DNA of 21,842 nt from a virus, in IMG/VR virus record IMGVR_UViG_3300020061_000028, positions 1 through 21,842 of that record. The stretch is one strand, 5' to 3'. This document shows positions 13,876 through 21,765 of the stretch, in pieces. Numbering within the stretch: the first letter of the stretch is position 1; every line of letters begins with the position of its first letter. The position numbers were made by a program, and so were the translations under genes. Below the pieces are notes generated by a model. It was not told the DNA's origin. It searched no databases and was given only the letters and a program-made list of their open reading frames with translations.

Positions 13876-14693
13876 TGGCAACAGTTCGTACAGAAAAGAA
13901 CCAAAACTATACACACATTTCAAACGTGGCGTTGAATGATAAAAATTTGTCGCTCAAAGCGAAAGGGCTTTGGGCTTTTATTATGTCCAAACCAAACGAC
14001 TGGAAAATCAACTATCGCGGGCTCGTTTCACAACTAAAAGAAGGGCAAACCGCTATACTCGCCACATTAGACGAACTCGAAGAAGCGGGGTACCTTATCA
14101 GGGGTGAAATCACCAAAGATAGGGCCGGAAAGTTCAAAACGGCAGATTCCATAATGTACGAACAACCGTGCGTGGGTTTTCCACGCGTGGATTCCCCACG
14201 CACTAAAGTAACTACTGACAAAACAAATACTATAGTGCCTAACGGCAGTCCTGATTCTAAAATCAATTCTAATTCTGTTATTAAATTGGTGGACGAGCCC
14301 AGTAATACAAGTTCCGTTGTGGGAAATACAACGCCTGAGAAAGACACTGTATTGAAGCATTACTACCTGGTTGTGAAGAAATATAGTTTGGTCGTAGTGA
14401 ATAACACTCATGTGAAGAAGTGGGCAAAAGACTTGGAAAATGCGTTAGGCTACGATCACGCTATGCTCTACCTGTTACGTTTGCAGCAACGTGATCTACG
14501 TAAAGAACGTGAGACACAAGAATTTGTACCCGCACTCTCAACTCCTTTGGAGATATGCACCAAAGCACCAAAAATTATTGAATACTTAAAGCGAACAAAA
14601 GACTTATCACTTGATACGGAGGTTCATACGCGGGCAATGGAACGGTTACGCCTTCAAGATGAGGCGGCGGAGCGTATTCGTAATGGCAAATAA
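13875..14693 (+). CDS. replication initiator / replisome organiser-like protein
   Basis: The 272-aa protein begins with a winged-helix domain (about residues 1-95) whose pattern is typical of phage replication initiators: YTHISNVALNDKNLSLKAKG, a SKPNDW turn, LDELEEAGYLIRGE, and the strand with YEQP. A serine/threonine/asparagine-rich linker (about 100-155) leads to a helical C-terminal domain (VKKWAKDLENALGYDHAMLY), similar in layout to DnaD-like helicase-loading modules. Such proteins bind the origin and load the replicative helicase. The gene lies directly before the DnaB-like gene, and its last 11 nt overlap it. Whether it binds the TAGCGGGACA repeats 5 kb away or sites within its own gene cannot be told. 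Confidence 0.85.
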   Translation: MATVRTEKNQNYTHISNVALNDKNLSLKAKGLWAFIMSKPNDWKINYRGLVSQLKEGQTAILATLDELEEAGYLIRGEITKDRAGKFKTADSIMYEQPCVGFPRVDSPRTKVTTDKTNTIVPNGSPDSKINSNSVIKLVDEPSNTSSVVGNTTPEKDTVLKHYYLVVKKYSLVVVNNTHVKKWAKDLENALGYDHAMLYLLRLQQRDLRKERETQEFVPALSTPLEICTKAPKIIEYLKRTKDLSLDTEVHTRAMERLRLQDEAAERIRNGK

Positions 14694-15519
14694 GGATAAA
14701 CCTTTTTCTAGCGAACTGTTGCTTTGGGGTGACTTACGTGAAGGGGCTCTTCGAGCAAAAGAGACTTATGGACGCACCGATAGGCACTCCACAGGTATAA
14801 AGTCGCTTGATGATTATTTGTACGGAGGGTTTGGCCGAACTGATAACTGGGAGGTATTTGTTATCCACGGTGCGTACAAGGTGGGGAAATCAACGATTGG
14901 TCTTAACATGCTCAGAGGTGCGATTGAGGATGGCACGAAAGTTGGGTTATTCATTTTAGAAGACGATCTTGACACAACTGCATACCGCCTAGCCTTAGCG
15001 ATGGATGATCCTGAGATGTTGGATAAGCGCCTCAATGATGGCACGGTACGATTTTTACCCCGTAAGAAGAAGGGACGTAACCGTTGGAGTCTTGAAGAAA
15101 TGTTGCAGGAACTAGAGAAGTGGTTTACTGATCCTGTGTATGGAGTTGAGATTATATTTCTTGACCACCTTCAATTTATGTTTGATAACGCTGAAACAAA
15201 TCACGATTATGGGCAGTGGGCAGCGCAAAATACTTTTATGCATGACCTCAACGATTTGATGGATAGGGTTAAAAAAACGATTGTTATTATCAGCCAAGAA
15301 AACAGAGACAAACAGATTGCAGGCTCGATTGGCGTTCCTCGTGCAGCCACGAAAATGGTAGGTATTGATGTCGTAAAAGGGGAGCCGACTGTTCGTTTAA
15401 TTCAACTAGAACCTGGTCGTAATACACCATCACGAGAGACTCCGTTTCGTGTTGAAATTCTTAATACCAGAATGTACCCGGACGCTCTACAAAACGGTGG
15501 CGTACAAGGAGGATTTTAA
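14683..15519 (+). CDS. DnaB-type replicative helicase, single RecA domain
   Basis: I start at ATG 14683 (MANKDKPF), overlapping the initiator stop, because GGAG lies about 10 nt upstream. An earlier in-frame start at 14611 would add residues that only shadow the initiator gene. The 278-aa product matches the C-terminal ATPase domain of DnaB: TGIKSLDDYLYGGF, Walker A GAYKVGKST (63-71), LFILEDD, Walker B IIFLDHLQFM (158-167), and the switch glutamine in ISQENRD. It unwinds DNA ahead of the polymerase as a ring. The usual N-terminal primase-binding domain of DnaB is missing. Primase contact must therefore differ, perhaps through the adjacent small protein. A circadian-clock KaiC/RecA-like ATPase is the main alternative reading, but the neighbours favour replication. 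Confidence 0.88.
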   Translation: MANKDKPFSSELLLWGDLREGALRAKETYGRTDRHSTGIKSLDDYLYGGFGRTDNWEVFVIHGAYKVGKSTIGLNMLRGAIEDGTKVGLFILEDDLDTTAYRLALAMDDPEMLDKRLNDGTVRFLPRKKKGRNRWSLEEMLQELEKWFTDPVYGVEIIFLDHLQFMFDNAETNHDYGQWAAQNTFMHDLNDLMDRVKKTIVIISQENRDKQIAGSIGVPRAATKMVGIDVVKGEPTVRLIQLEPGRNTPSRETPFRVEILNTRMYPDALQNGGVQGGF

Positions 15520-15761
15520 TGACAACCGATCAAATGGATAGCATTACACCTGAGGAGCGTAACTCGCTCGCGGGCTATTGTGAACATTGTGAGGAGTTTG
15601 TACCGTTCACTAAAAGCAGTAGTGGCATTCCACCGCACTCCAAGTGTGGAGAACCATTCAGCGCGGCGATTGGATTGCAACCAACCTCGAAGCGAACGTT
15701 TGACCTGATACGCTCCAAAAAGGATTTAGCAAAATGGAAGAAAAAAGTAGGAAAGAAATGA
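15519..15761 (+). CDS. 80-aa protein with a possible zinc site
   Basis: A near-perfect AAGGAGG lies 6 nt before the ATG, which overlaps the helicase stop. The protein has YCEHC (C21, C24) followed by PPHSKCGEPF (H40, C43), a possible zinc site. A basic C-terminal helix (KKDLAKWKKKVGKK) could contact DNA. It lies between helicase and primase, so a replication accessory role is plausible but unproven. Confidence 0.7.
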   Translation: MTTDQMDSITPEERNSLAGYCEHCEEFVPFTKSSSGIPPHSKCGEPFSAAIGLQPTSKRTFDLIRSKKDLAKWKKKVGKK

Positions 15762-16786
15762 GAGAATATGCCGCAGATACCTTCACGGAAAACGATGTTA
15801 AGAGCTGTCTTGATCAAGCAGGGTTGCGTTATATCGACAAAGATCGCTATATACTCGCCCATTGTCCCAGCCATGACGATACCCATCCGAGTGTGCAAAT
15901 CTACAAGGACGATTGGTTCGCCAACTGCCATGCAGGGTGTGGTCGTTTCCATATCACCAAGGCATTCCCGAGTCTTCGAAACAGTGCAAGCCCGATTCAA
16001 CGAAAAGATACAGGCGATGGAGGAAGCGGGCCTAGCCAAAATACAGGAACTCAAAGACAAAGGAGTGCTCCCAAAGTGAGTGAACACGAATACAAGGAGT
16101 TCGATCAAATGGAATACTGGAAGACGTTACCGCTTATTCCACGCGACCACAACTTTAAATTCCTTCCACTGACCACGTTAGACGATTTAGGCTGGCGCTG
16201 GTTAGAGGACAAGCAAAGCTACTACATCCCATACTTCAACCGCCCCAAGACAAAGATACCTTTTTCACAGTTACGTCACCTAAAAGGCGAACGCCGCTTT
16301 ACCTTCTTAAAGGACGCTAAGCCAACGTTATACGGTACATGGAACCTGATGCCAAATATGGGTAAAATATTTTTAGTGGAAGGAACTAGCGACATGGCGG
16401 TGCTTGAAACATGCGGTATTCCATGCCTAGCAGCGCCCTCAGCGGCTTCTGGCGTGTTAGTGGGGAAAATGTGCCAGTGGGCCAATCAAAACGGCGTACA
16501 GGTCGTCTACGCGGGCGATAGAGACGAAGCTGGCGATAAACTCATGGCTATTGTTGATGAAAATGCAAAGCTGTGGCGGCGCAAACAGGCCAGAGAACCC
16601 TACAAAGACTGGGGTGAGATGTACGAAGCAGAAGGCTACGATAGTGTAGTGAGTTACTGCATGAAGGAGCTTGATCCTACTTGGGAATCTCCTATACTTG
16701 CACCAAAAAAGTTACTGACTGATGAAGAGAAAATTTTAGACTTATTCCCCGGCGCAACGGTGCTTCAAATAAGAGGTAGAAAATAA
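15758..16786 (+). CDS. DnaG-type primase (CHC2 zinc finger plus Toprim)
   Basis: I place the start at ATG 15758, an ATGA overlap with AGGAAAG upstream, rather than the in-frame ATG at 15734. The zinc-binding part has C36, H39, C57 and C61 (HCPSHDD and NCHAGCGRF). A linker of about 35 polar residues follows. The Toprim catalytic part has LVEGTSDMAVLE (metal glutamate) and YAGDRDEAGD (the DxD pair). It makes RNA primers at the fork with the adjacent helicase. The linker is odd: one frame over, the same DNA reads as a clean amphipathic helix ending at TGA 16077-16079. A GTG at 16076 with AGGAG 10 nt upstream could start the Toprim part as its own protein. See the findings. Confidence 0.85.
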   Translation: MREYAADTFTENDVKSCLDQAGLRYIDKDRYILAHCPSHDDTHPSVQIYKDDWFANCHAGCGRFHITKAFPSLRNSASPIQRKDTGDGGSGPSQNTGTQRQRSAPKVSEHEYKEFDQMEYWKTLPLIPRDHNFKFLPLTTLDDLGWRWLEDKQSYYIPYFNRPKTKIPFSQLRHLKGERRFTFLKDAKPTLYGTWNLMPNMGKIFLVEGTSDMAVLETCGIPCLAAPSAASGVLVGKMCQWANQNGVQVVYAGDRDEAGDKLMAIVDENAKLWRRKQAREPYKDWGEMYEAEGYDSVVSYCMKELDPTWESPILAPKKLLTDEEKILDLFPGATVLQIRGRK

Positions 16787-16788
16787 AA

Positions 16789-16833
16789 GCAACCCCTCAT
16801 TCACCAACGTAAGGAGGGGTTGTGAGGGGTTGC
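16789..16833 (+). terminator. hairpin after primase with duplicated 3' arm
   Basis: GCAACCCCTCA (16789-16799) pairs with TGAGGGGTTGC (16823-16833). A second copy of GAGGGGTTG (16814-16822) can pair with the same 5' arm. The A-rich sequence after it is a poor U tract, so it may end or attenuate transcription of the replication unit. Confidence 0.5.
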
Positions 16834-16884
16834 TAAAAATCATTGTAACACGAACTATTCCTAAAAAAGGTCTTTACATTCAGT

Positions 16885-16914
16885 TTATTGTGGGTTAGTG
16901 TTGAGACACAATAA
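16885..16914 (+). promoter_or_regulatory. operator-like inverted repeat before the ParB-like gene
   Basis: TTATTGTG (16885-16892) and CACAATAA (16907-16914) are exact inverted repeats 14 nt apart, just before the AAGGAG at 16918-16923. A weak promoter (TTTACA, 17 bp, TAGTGT) overlaps it at 16873-16901. It could be a repressor site or an RNA hairpin in the leader. Confidence 0.5.
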
Positions 16915-16934
16915 CGTAAGGAGTTATCAAAGAT

Positions 16935-17678
16935 ATGTCAAAAGAATTACCTCAAATACAGGTAACAAAAGATTACAACATCTTTAAAACACTATCATCT
17001 AACCGTCAAGTTAATCAGAACCATGTAAAGCAATTGCAAAAAAGCTTACAGGAGAACCCACACCTGTTCGAGACTAGGCCAATTCTTGTCAACGAAAACA
17101 TGTTTGTCATAGATGGTCAACACCGCCTACAGGCAGCTAAGGCTAACAATTCACCAGTTTACTATGTGGTAGGTGAAGGCATTACTGTAGAAGATACCCG
17201 CTCTCTAAATACCACACAAAACAACTGGGCACCGATTGACTTTGCTCGTTCATATGCATCAACTGGTAACAAAAACTATAAAGAATTTTTATCGGCAGTT
17301 GCGAAGTTTCCAGGCATCCCTCAGTCTGTCGTCCGTAGTTACCTCGGCAATGGTAATACTCACTCAGAGGTAGAAACATTTAAAAATGGTTTATTTGTCG
17401 TTACTCGACCTATACTATCAAATCTTTACCTAGAACAACTTGATACCATCAAAAATTCTTTGCCAGGTTTAGTGTTGAGCCGTAGCTACGGACAGGCGTT
17501 TTATACATTATTTGAAAAGCCTGATGTATTTGACTATGACTATTTTGTTTCAAAACTAGCACAAGAAGGAACTCATGTTCTTATGAGAAGGTCAGCCACA
17601 CTGAAAGATACAATACGTTGCATTGAGGATGTGTACAACTATAACCGTCCCGAAAAGAACCACGTAAGGTTTTACTAG
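16935..17678 (+). CDS. ParB/sulfiredoxin-fold protein
   Basis: The 247-aa protein has the ParB N-terminal fold in residues 20-80: NRQVNQNHVKQLQKSLQ, then RPILVNENMFVIDGQHRLQA, the hallmark GQHR motif. This fold binds or hydrolyses nucleotides (CTP in ParB, ATP in other branches), and in phages it is often a DNA-modification, nuclease or regulatory domain. The C-terminal 150 residues are not recognised. No helix-turn-helix typical of plasmid ParB is obvious and no ParA neighbour is present, so partition is unlikely. It is first in a new rightward unit behind an inverted repeat, and its stop overlaps the next start. Its role is not established. Confidence 0.8.
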   Translation: MSKELPQIQVTKDYNIFKTLSSNRQVNQNHVKQLQKSLQENPHLFETRPILVNENMFVIDGQHRLQAAKANNSPVYYVVGEGITVEDTRSLNTTQNNWAPIDFARSYASTGNKNYKEFLSAVAKFPGIPQSVVRSYLGNGNTHSEVETFKNGLFVVTRPILSNLYLEQLDTIKNSLPGLVLSRSYGQAFYTLFEKPDVFDYDYFVSKLAQEGTHVLMRRSATLKDTIRCIEDVYNYNRPEKNHVRFY

Positions 17679-18433
17679 TGAATTTTCAAACAGGGGACAA
17701 AGTAAAGCTTAAGGCTGGGGTAAGGCTTGGGCAGTGTGGAACACTGCGTCAATACTTTGAAAGCGGGCGTATCAAATACCTCGTAATCAGAGAAGCTCGT
17801 AGTAGCACCTATATTTACGATGCATATGATGAAAATAATTTAATACTAACAAATTGCGGTGGATGTCTAAAAGACTCACACCTGGAACGATACTACGAAA
17901 TAGGAGTAAATATTATGGAAAAGAACTTTAAAGCTGGTGATGTAATTGATAAAACAGCAGTGCTTGTAGCATTCCCTAGTGGGTCACAAGGACACCGTAA
18001 AGCGGGTGAGAAATTTGTTGTTATCAATACGCAAAATGATCGCATCAAGAAATTTCAAATTGTTGAGCTTTCTGATAACGATGGAAGCGGCAACCCTGAA
18101 TTTCGTTACAACGCACACGGCAATTCCAGCTACATTGACTGGTCAAACTTATCAGAGCTACCTAAGATGTCTAATGGTAAAGCTGAAAAGCCTGTAGTCG
18201 CTAGCACCATGACCATATACTCGGATGGTGTTGAAGTAAATGAAAAAGAACTTCGATTTGAAGGACAAACATTTACTCGTGAAGCACTTACTGCTCTTGT
18301 TGCAAAGCATCAGGAAATTCTACGCCGACCAATCGCTGTAGTTCCTGAAAAAGCTGTTGCACCAAAACGAACGCGTGCAGCACGTACTAAAAAACTCGCT
18401 GTAGCAACGGCTGCAACCACACCAAAAGCATAG
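17678..18433 (+). CDS. 251-aa protein with KOW/SH3-like start and an internal start
   Basis: The start is a GTG overlapping the previous stop, with AAGG upstream. Residues 1-75 look like a small beta-barrel (KOW/SH3-like): GDKVKLKAGVRLGQCGTL, then a strand pair ending ENNLIL, then CGGC. From residue 80 a second, separate unit begins at an in-frame ATG (17915) that has its own AGGAG 8 nt upstream. It holds a beta-rich domain (FKAGDVIDKTAVLVAF, AGEKFVVINT) and a basic tail (PKRTRAARTKKLAVAT) suited to nucleic-acid binding. A shorter 172-aa product is thus likely. No family name can be given with confidence. Confidence 0.75.
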   Translation: MNFQTGDKVKLKAGVRLGQCGTLRQYFESGRIKYLVIREARSSTYIYDAYDENNLILTNCGGCLKDSHLERYYEIGVNIMEKNFKAGDVIDKTAVLVAFPSGSQGHRKAGEKFVVINTQNDRIKKFQIVELSDNDGSGNPEFRYNAHGNSSYIDWSNLSELPKMSNGKAEKPVVASTMTIYSDGVEVNEKELRFEGQTFTREALTALVAKHQEILRRPIAVVPEKAVAPKRTRAARTKKLAVATAATTPKA

Positions 18434-18471
18434 TACAATTAACTAAATAAGAAACTGAGGGGAAATAGCGT

Positions 18472-18786
18472 ATGTCAAAGAAATCAGAAGATATTGATAC
18501 TTGGATTGCCAAATATAGGAATGAACATAAAACGTTCTTGGAAGAGATGGAACGTGATGAAGTCAAGTACGCTACCTCTCAGTTTCGTTTAATGGTTGGG
18601 GTGTCGATATTTTATGTTGTTTTGCTGCTAGTTATTTTCACTAACGATAATGTGGACACTGGGATTATAATACTCGATTTACTGATGCTTATAGCATGGT
18701 CATGTTTGGCATACTTTTGGTATAAGAAACGCAACAAGCTAATAGCTAGGATAGAAAAACGAAAGCAGGAAGAAAGTGTCGAATAA
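18472..18786 (+). CDS. two-pass membrane protein
   Basis: GAGGGG lies upstream of the ATG. A charged N-terminal helix of about 40 residues (DTWIAKYRNEHKTFLEEM) is followed by two hydrophobic helices (LMVGVSIFYVVLLLVIF and IIILDLLMLIAWSCLAYFWY). A basic tail (KKRNKLIARIEKRKQEE) completes it. Both termini are probably cytoplasmic. Its last 11 nt overlap the next gene. Function is unknown; host membrane takeover or exclusion are guesses only. Confidence 0.7.
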   Translation: MSKKSEDIDTWIAKYRNEHKTFLEEMERDEVKYATSQFRLMVGVSIFYVVLLLVIFTNDNVDTGIIILDLLMLIAWSCLAYFWYKKRNKLIARIEKRKQEESVE

Positions 18787-19108
18787 AAAGGAAGAAATTA
18801 CTGATCTCATTGATCCATCCGCGTATGAAAGCAACTTTGAAGACTTTAAAAAAGGTGCGGTTATGAAGTTTGCGGAGGCGACCATTAAGATCACCAAAAT
18901 TGATCGTAAAAATAAGCGCACCTGGGGTGAGCATATTACTTTGGTGAATCAACGTATTGTCGGTACTCACCATGAGCACGATGTAGACACCTCAAAGGCT
19001 TCTTATGACTTATTCGGTACTCCTTTTTGTAAAGATTGCAAGGTGGCCGTTACTGAAACTTCTACAGAAGACGGTGAAAAAAGGCACTTGATCGCAAGGA
19101 TAAAATAG
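18776..19108 (+). CDS. 110-aa hypothetical protein with CxxC
   Basis: It starts at a GTG with AGGAAGAA upstream, inside the end of the membrane protein gene. An acidic start (KKEEITDLIDPSAYESNF) leads to a beta-rich central domain. It has HHEHD and a single CKDC, so a zinc site is possible. It abuts the next gene with no gap. No family is recognised. Confidence 0.7.
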   Translation: MSNKKEEITDLIDPSAYESNFEDFKKGAVMKFAEATIKITKIDRKNKRTWGEHITLVNQRIVGTHHEHDVDTSKASYDLFGTPFCKDCKVAVTETSTEDGEKRHLIARIK

Positions 19109-20107
19109 GTGAGTAACTATAAAAAAGAACTTAAGGCCTGTACTTTCTGTGGTGGGAAGAGAAATATAGAATTAAACCGTAAAGTTTGTAGCAGTTGTAG
19201 AGACATGATAGGTAAGTCAAAGAGAGAGGATGGTGTTCTTCCACCTGAATATAAAGACGTTACCATCACCAAATACAAAGATCCTATGGAGAAAGTTGAA
19301 GGTGGCTTCGGTTACTACGGAGCTATTACTGAAAGTAAAGACGGTGACTATTTACAGTGCCATATTTGTGGATTTCTTTTTCCGCATTTAGCAAACCATA
19401 TTCGTAAACATGAAGTCACTGGCAGAGAGTATAAAGAACGGTTTGGTCTTCGTATTCACGAGGGACTTGTTGGTAAAGGTACGCGTCACAATCTTCAAGA
19501 CAGCTTTAATAAATTGGTGCGTGCTACTAACATGACGCCAAGTGAATTTGCTAAGCAGGCATCTATTAAAGGTCACGAAGTAATGCAGGCTAACGACTAT
19601 AAAAATAACGGTGGTAACCAATGGAAGGCAGTTACACGTAATGAACGCGGTAACTGTCGCGAACAAACAATTGCAAAACTAAAAATACTTGCAGAAAGTA
19701 ATGGAGGTTCTATTAACGAATCTCAGTTTCTAAAGACTTATGGTCAAGGGCAGGATAATGTTATTCGTACACATTTCGAAACTTTCGATAACGCACTTAA
19801 AGAAGCTAACTTAGCTACTCGTCATGAACAACGTCTTAACAAGAGACAATTATCAGAACAGGAGGCAATTAATAGACTTAAAGCTTACTTTGAAAAGTAT
19901 GGCCGTTCTCCCCAGTGGTCTGATATTGTCGGTAAACGAATAGATGAAACTAACCTACCTTCAACGAATTACATTAAAAACCACTTTAGGTCAATTAATA
20001 ACTATAGGTTTTTGGCGGGTGTACCTTTACTAGTACAAAACGGTAGTAACTGGCACACTATTATGCCGGACTCTAAAGAATACGCAGAGTACAAATTAAC
20101 AATGTAG
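19109..20107 (+). CDS. MucR-like zinc-finger protein with homing-endonuclease-associated repeats
   Basis: The 332-aa protein has four recognisable parts. Residues 10-35 hold two CxxC pairs (CTFC and CSSC), a zinc ribbon like those seen at the front of HNH-type proteins. Around 84-115, YLQCHICGFLFPHLANHIRK resembles the MucR/Ros C2H2 region, followed by EYKERFGL. Residues 185-235 and 255-305 each match the pattern of the helical repeat found in homing endonucleases: a helix with LKxxxExxG, a loop, then HFxxFDNAL or HFRSINNYRFLAG. These repeats bind DNA. No HNH or other nuclease core is visible, so it may be a DNA-binding remnant or regulator rather than an active endonuclease. The GTG start sits directly after the upstream TAG. 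Confidence 0.7.
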   Translation: MSNYKKELKACTFCGGKRNIELNRKVCSSCRDMIGKSKREDGVLPPEYKDVTITKYKDPMEKVEGGFGYYGAITESKDGDYLQCHICGFLFPHLANHIRKHEVTGREYKERFGLRIHEGLVGKGTRHNLQDSFNKLVRATNMTPSEFAKQASIKGHEVMQANDYKNNGGNQWKAVTRNERGNCREQTIAKLKILAESNGGSINESQFLKTYGQGQDNVIRTHFETFDNALKEANLATRHEQRLNKRQLSEQEAINRLKAYFEKYGRSPQWSDIVGKRIDETNLPSTNYIKNHFRSINNYRFLAGVPLLVQNGSNWHTIMPDSKEYAEYKLTM

Positions 20108-20109
20108 GC

Positions 20110-20138
20110 TTGACTCTTCAACCATAAACTGATACGAT
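20110..20138 (+). promoter_or_regulatory. sigma70-type promoter for the Ro60-like gene
   Basis: TTGACT (20110-20115), a 17-bp spacer and TACGAT (20133-20138). Transcription would start about 25 nt before the ATG at 20168. It begins 3 nt after the preceding stop, so this gene can be expressed separately. Confidence 0.6.
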
Positions 20139-20167
20139 GAATACACTAAGAAGTAAGGAGCGGTAAA

Positions 20168-21613
20168 ATGTCTTTCCTAGACGAACTACAAAAAGGGACA
20201 AATAAAACTCGTACTGAAAACGGTGCGGTCACAAACAAGAGTACGCTTAACGCAAACCTTGACTTTTTTTCATTAGCAGCAGCTATGCGCGGTAACGTTG
20301 CGGGCGCTGTAAAGTTATTTGAAAAGGCGTACCATACCGATCCACAGATTGCTATTCGCACATTATTTTACCTTCGTGATGTTCGTGGTGGTCAAGGTGA
20401 GCGTGATATTTTTCGTGCTGGTTTTAATAAACTAATTGACCTTAACGAAGAACACGCAATGAAAGTTGCTCGACATATTGCTGAGTATGGTCGCTGGGAT
20501 GATGTTGTCGAACTATTATCTACCAAACTCGGTAGTCTTGCTGTGGATATGATTCGTGAACAGTTTGCAAAAGATAGCCAAGACATGAATGATGGTAACT
20601 CTATTTCTCTCATGGCTAAGTGGCTACCTTCCGGAAATGCTTCCAGTAAAACCCGCCGCGAACAGGCTAAACTATTAGCTAAAGAACTTAAGCTCGTAAG
20701 TAATAGTGGCAACCTTACACCTTATCGTAAAGATGTTTCTCGCCTTCGCAAGTACATTAAACTGCTTGAACAGCAAATGTCTGCAAAACAGTGGAGTGAA
20801 ATTGACTACTCTAAACTTCCTTCGCAGGCGCACCGTAAGCACACCAAAGCTTTTAAGCGCAATGATGAAGCACGTTATACAGAGTTCCTTGGTAAAGTTG
20901 AAAAAGGCGAAGCAAAACTTAATGCTGGCACACTTTATACCTACGAAATTTTTGATGCTGTTAAGGAAGGCAATTTGCAAGCTGCAAATGCCATGTGGAA
21001 GAGTCTTCCAGACTTCACCAATGGAAATGATGCCTTAGTAGTTGCAGACGTTTCAGCTTCAATGCAAGGTCGCCCAATGAGCGTATCTGTATCACTTGCT
21101 CTATACTACGCTGAACATAATAAGGGAACATTTCATAATAAGTTTATGACTTTCTCCGCACAACCACAGCTTGTGGATGTGGTTGGTACAACTTTGGTTC
21201 AAAAACTACACATGATTGAGAATGCTCACTGGGATATGAACACCGACCTAGAAGCTGTATTTGCGACACTACTTAATGCAGCGGTAGCTTCAGGTGCTAA
21301 AGGTGACGATATGCCCAAGGTGATTTATATCATTTCGGACATGGAGTTTGACCGATGCGTGGTTGTCGATGAAAGCGTATTTAACCGTGCTAAAAACGCC
21401 TTTACAGTGAACGGGATGACACTACCACATGTAGTATTCTGGAACGTAGACGCACGCAACGAACAAGCGCCTGCAACTAAATTTGATAACAATGTCACTC
21501 TTATTTCCGGCCTTTCACAAAGCACGTTCCAGTATGTTGTTGGTGGCAAAAACCCTGAAGAGTTGATGCTCGAAGTGGTCAACAGCGAACGCTACGCACC
21601 TATTACAATTTAA
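20168..21613 (+). CDS. Ro60/TROVE-like vWA protein (DUF2828-type)
   Basis: The 481-aa protein has the two-part layout of Ro60 relatives: a helical-repeat ring in roughly residues 30-280 and a vWA domain after it. Family landmarks are RTLFYLRDVRGGQGERD (64-80), EYGRWDDVVELL, SLMAKWLPSGNASSKTRR and KQWSEIDYSKLPSQA. The vWA metal site is DVSAS (D294, S296, S298), with the threonine in MNTD. Ro60 binds Y RNA and misfolded small RNAs through the ring and works in RNA quality control with an exonuclease. DUF2828-type proteins share the fold, but few have been studied. It has its own promoter and a strong AAGGAG 7 nt before the ATG. Structured tandem repeats follow its stop directly. The role in the phage is unknown. 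Confidence 0.82.
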   Translation: MSFLDELQKGTNKTRTENGAVTNKSTLNANLDFFSLAAAMRGNVAGAVKLFEKAYHTDPQIAIRTLFYLRDVRGGQGERDIFRAGFNKLIDLNEEHAMKVARHIAEYGRWDDVVELLSTKLGSLAVDMIREQFAKDSQDMNDGNSISLMAKWLPSGNASSKTRREQAKLLAKELKLVSNSGNLTPYRKDVSRLRKYIKLLEQQMSAKQWSEIDYSKLPSQAHRKHTKAFKRNDEARYTEFLGKVEKGEAKLNAGTLYTYEIFDAVKEGNLQAANAMWKSLPDFTNGNDALVVADVSASMQGRPMSVSVSLALYYAEHNKGTFHNKFMTFSAQPQLVDVVGTTLVQKLHMIENAHWDMNTDLEAVFATLLNAAVASGAKGDDMPKVIYIISDMEFDRCVVVDESVFNRAKNAFTVNGMTLPHVVFWNVDARNEQAPATKFDNNVTLISGLSQSTFQYVVGGKNPEELMLEVVNSERYAPITI

Positions 21614-21617
21614 TCTT

Positions 21618-21760
21618 TAGTCGCTAACAGCAACATTTTATATTTCCCGCTATTTTGGTAAAAATAAATGCGACTAGGTACATGAAGAATTTTTAGTCAC
21701 TCACAGCAACCCTTACACCTTTGTCTTTTGGAACAAACAAGTTAATGTGACTAGGTACAT
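21618..21760 (+). ncRNA. two tandem structured units after the Ro60-like gene
   Basis: Unit 1 pairs TAGTCGC (21618-21624) with GCGACTA (21670-21676). Unit 2 pairs TAGTCAC (21694-21700) with GTGACTA (21747-21753). The G-C pair in one is A-U in the other, a compensatory change. Both units carry ACAGCAAC two nt after the first arm and continue from the second arm as GGTACAT, while the 30 or so nt between are unlike. This is the pattern of a structured RNA, either a tandem regulatory element or a Y-like RNA. Confidence 0.65.
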
Positions 21761-21765
21761 ATCGC

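Noticed and set aside
16935-17678. Partition system (ParA/ParB) for plasmid-like maintenance
   Set aside because: Only the ParB N-terminal fold is present. No ParA ATPase neighbours it and no centromere-like repeats are seen beside it.
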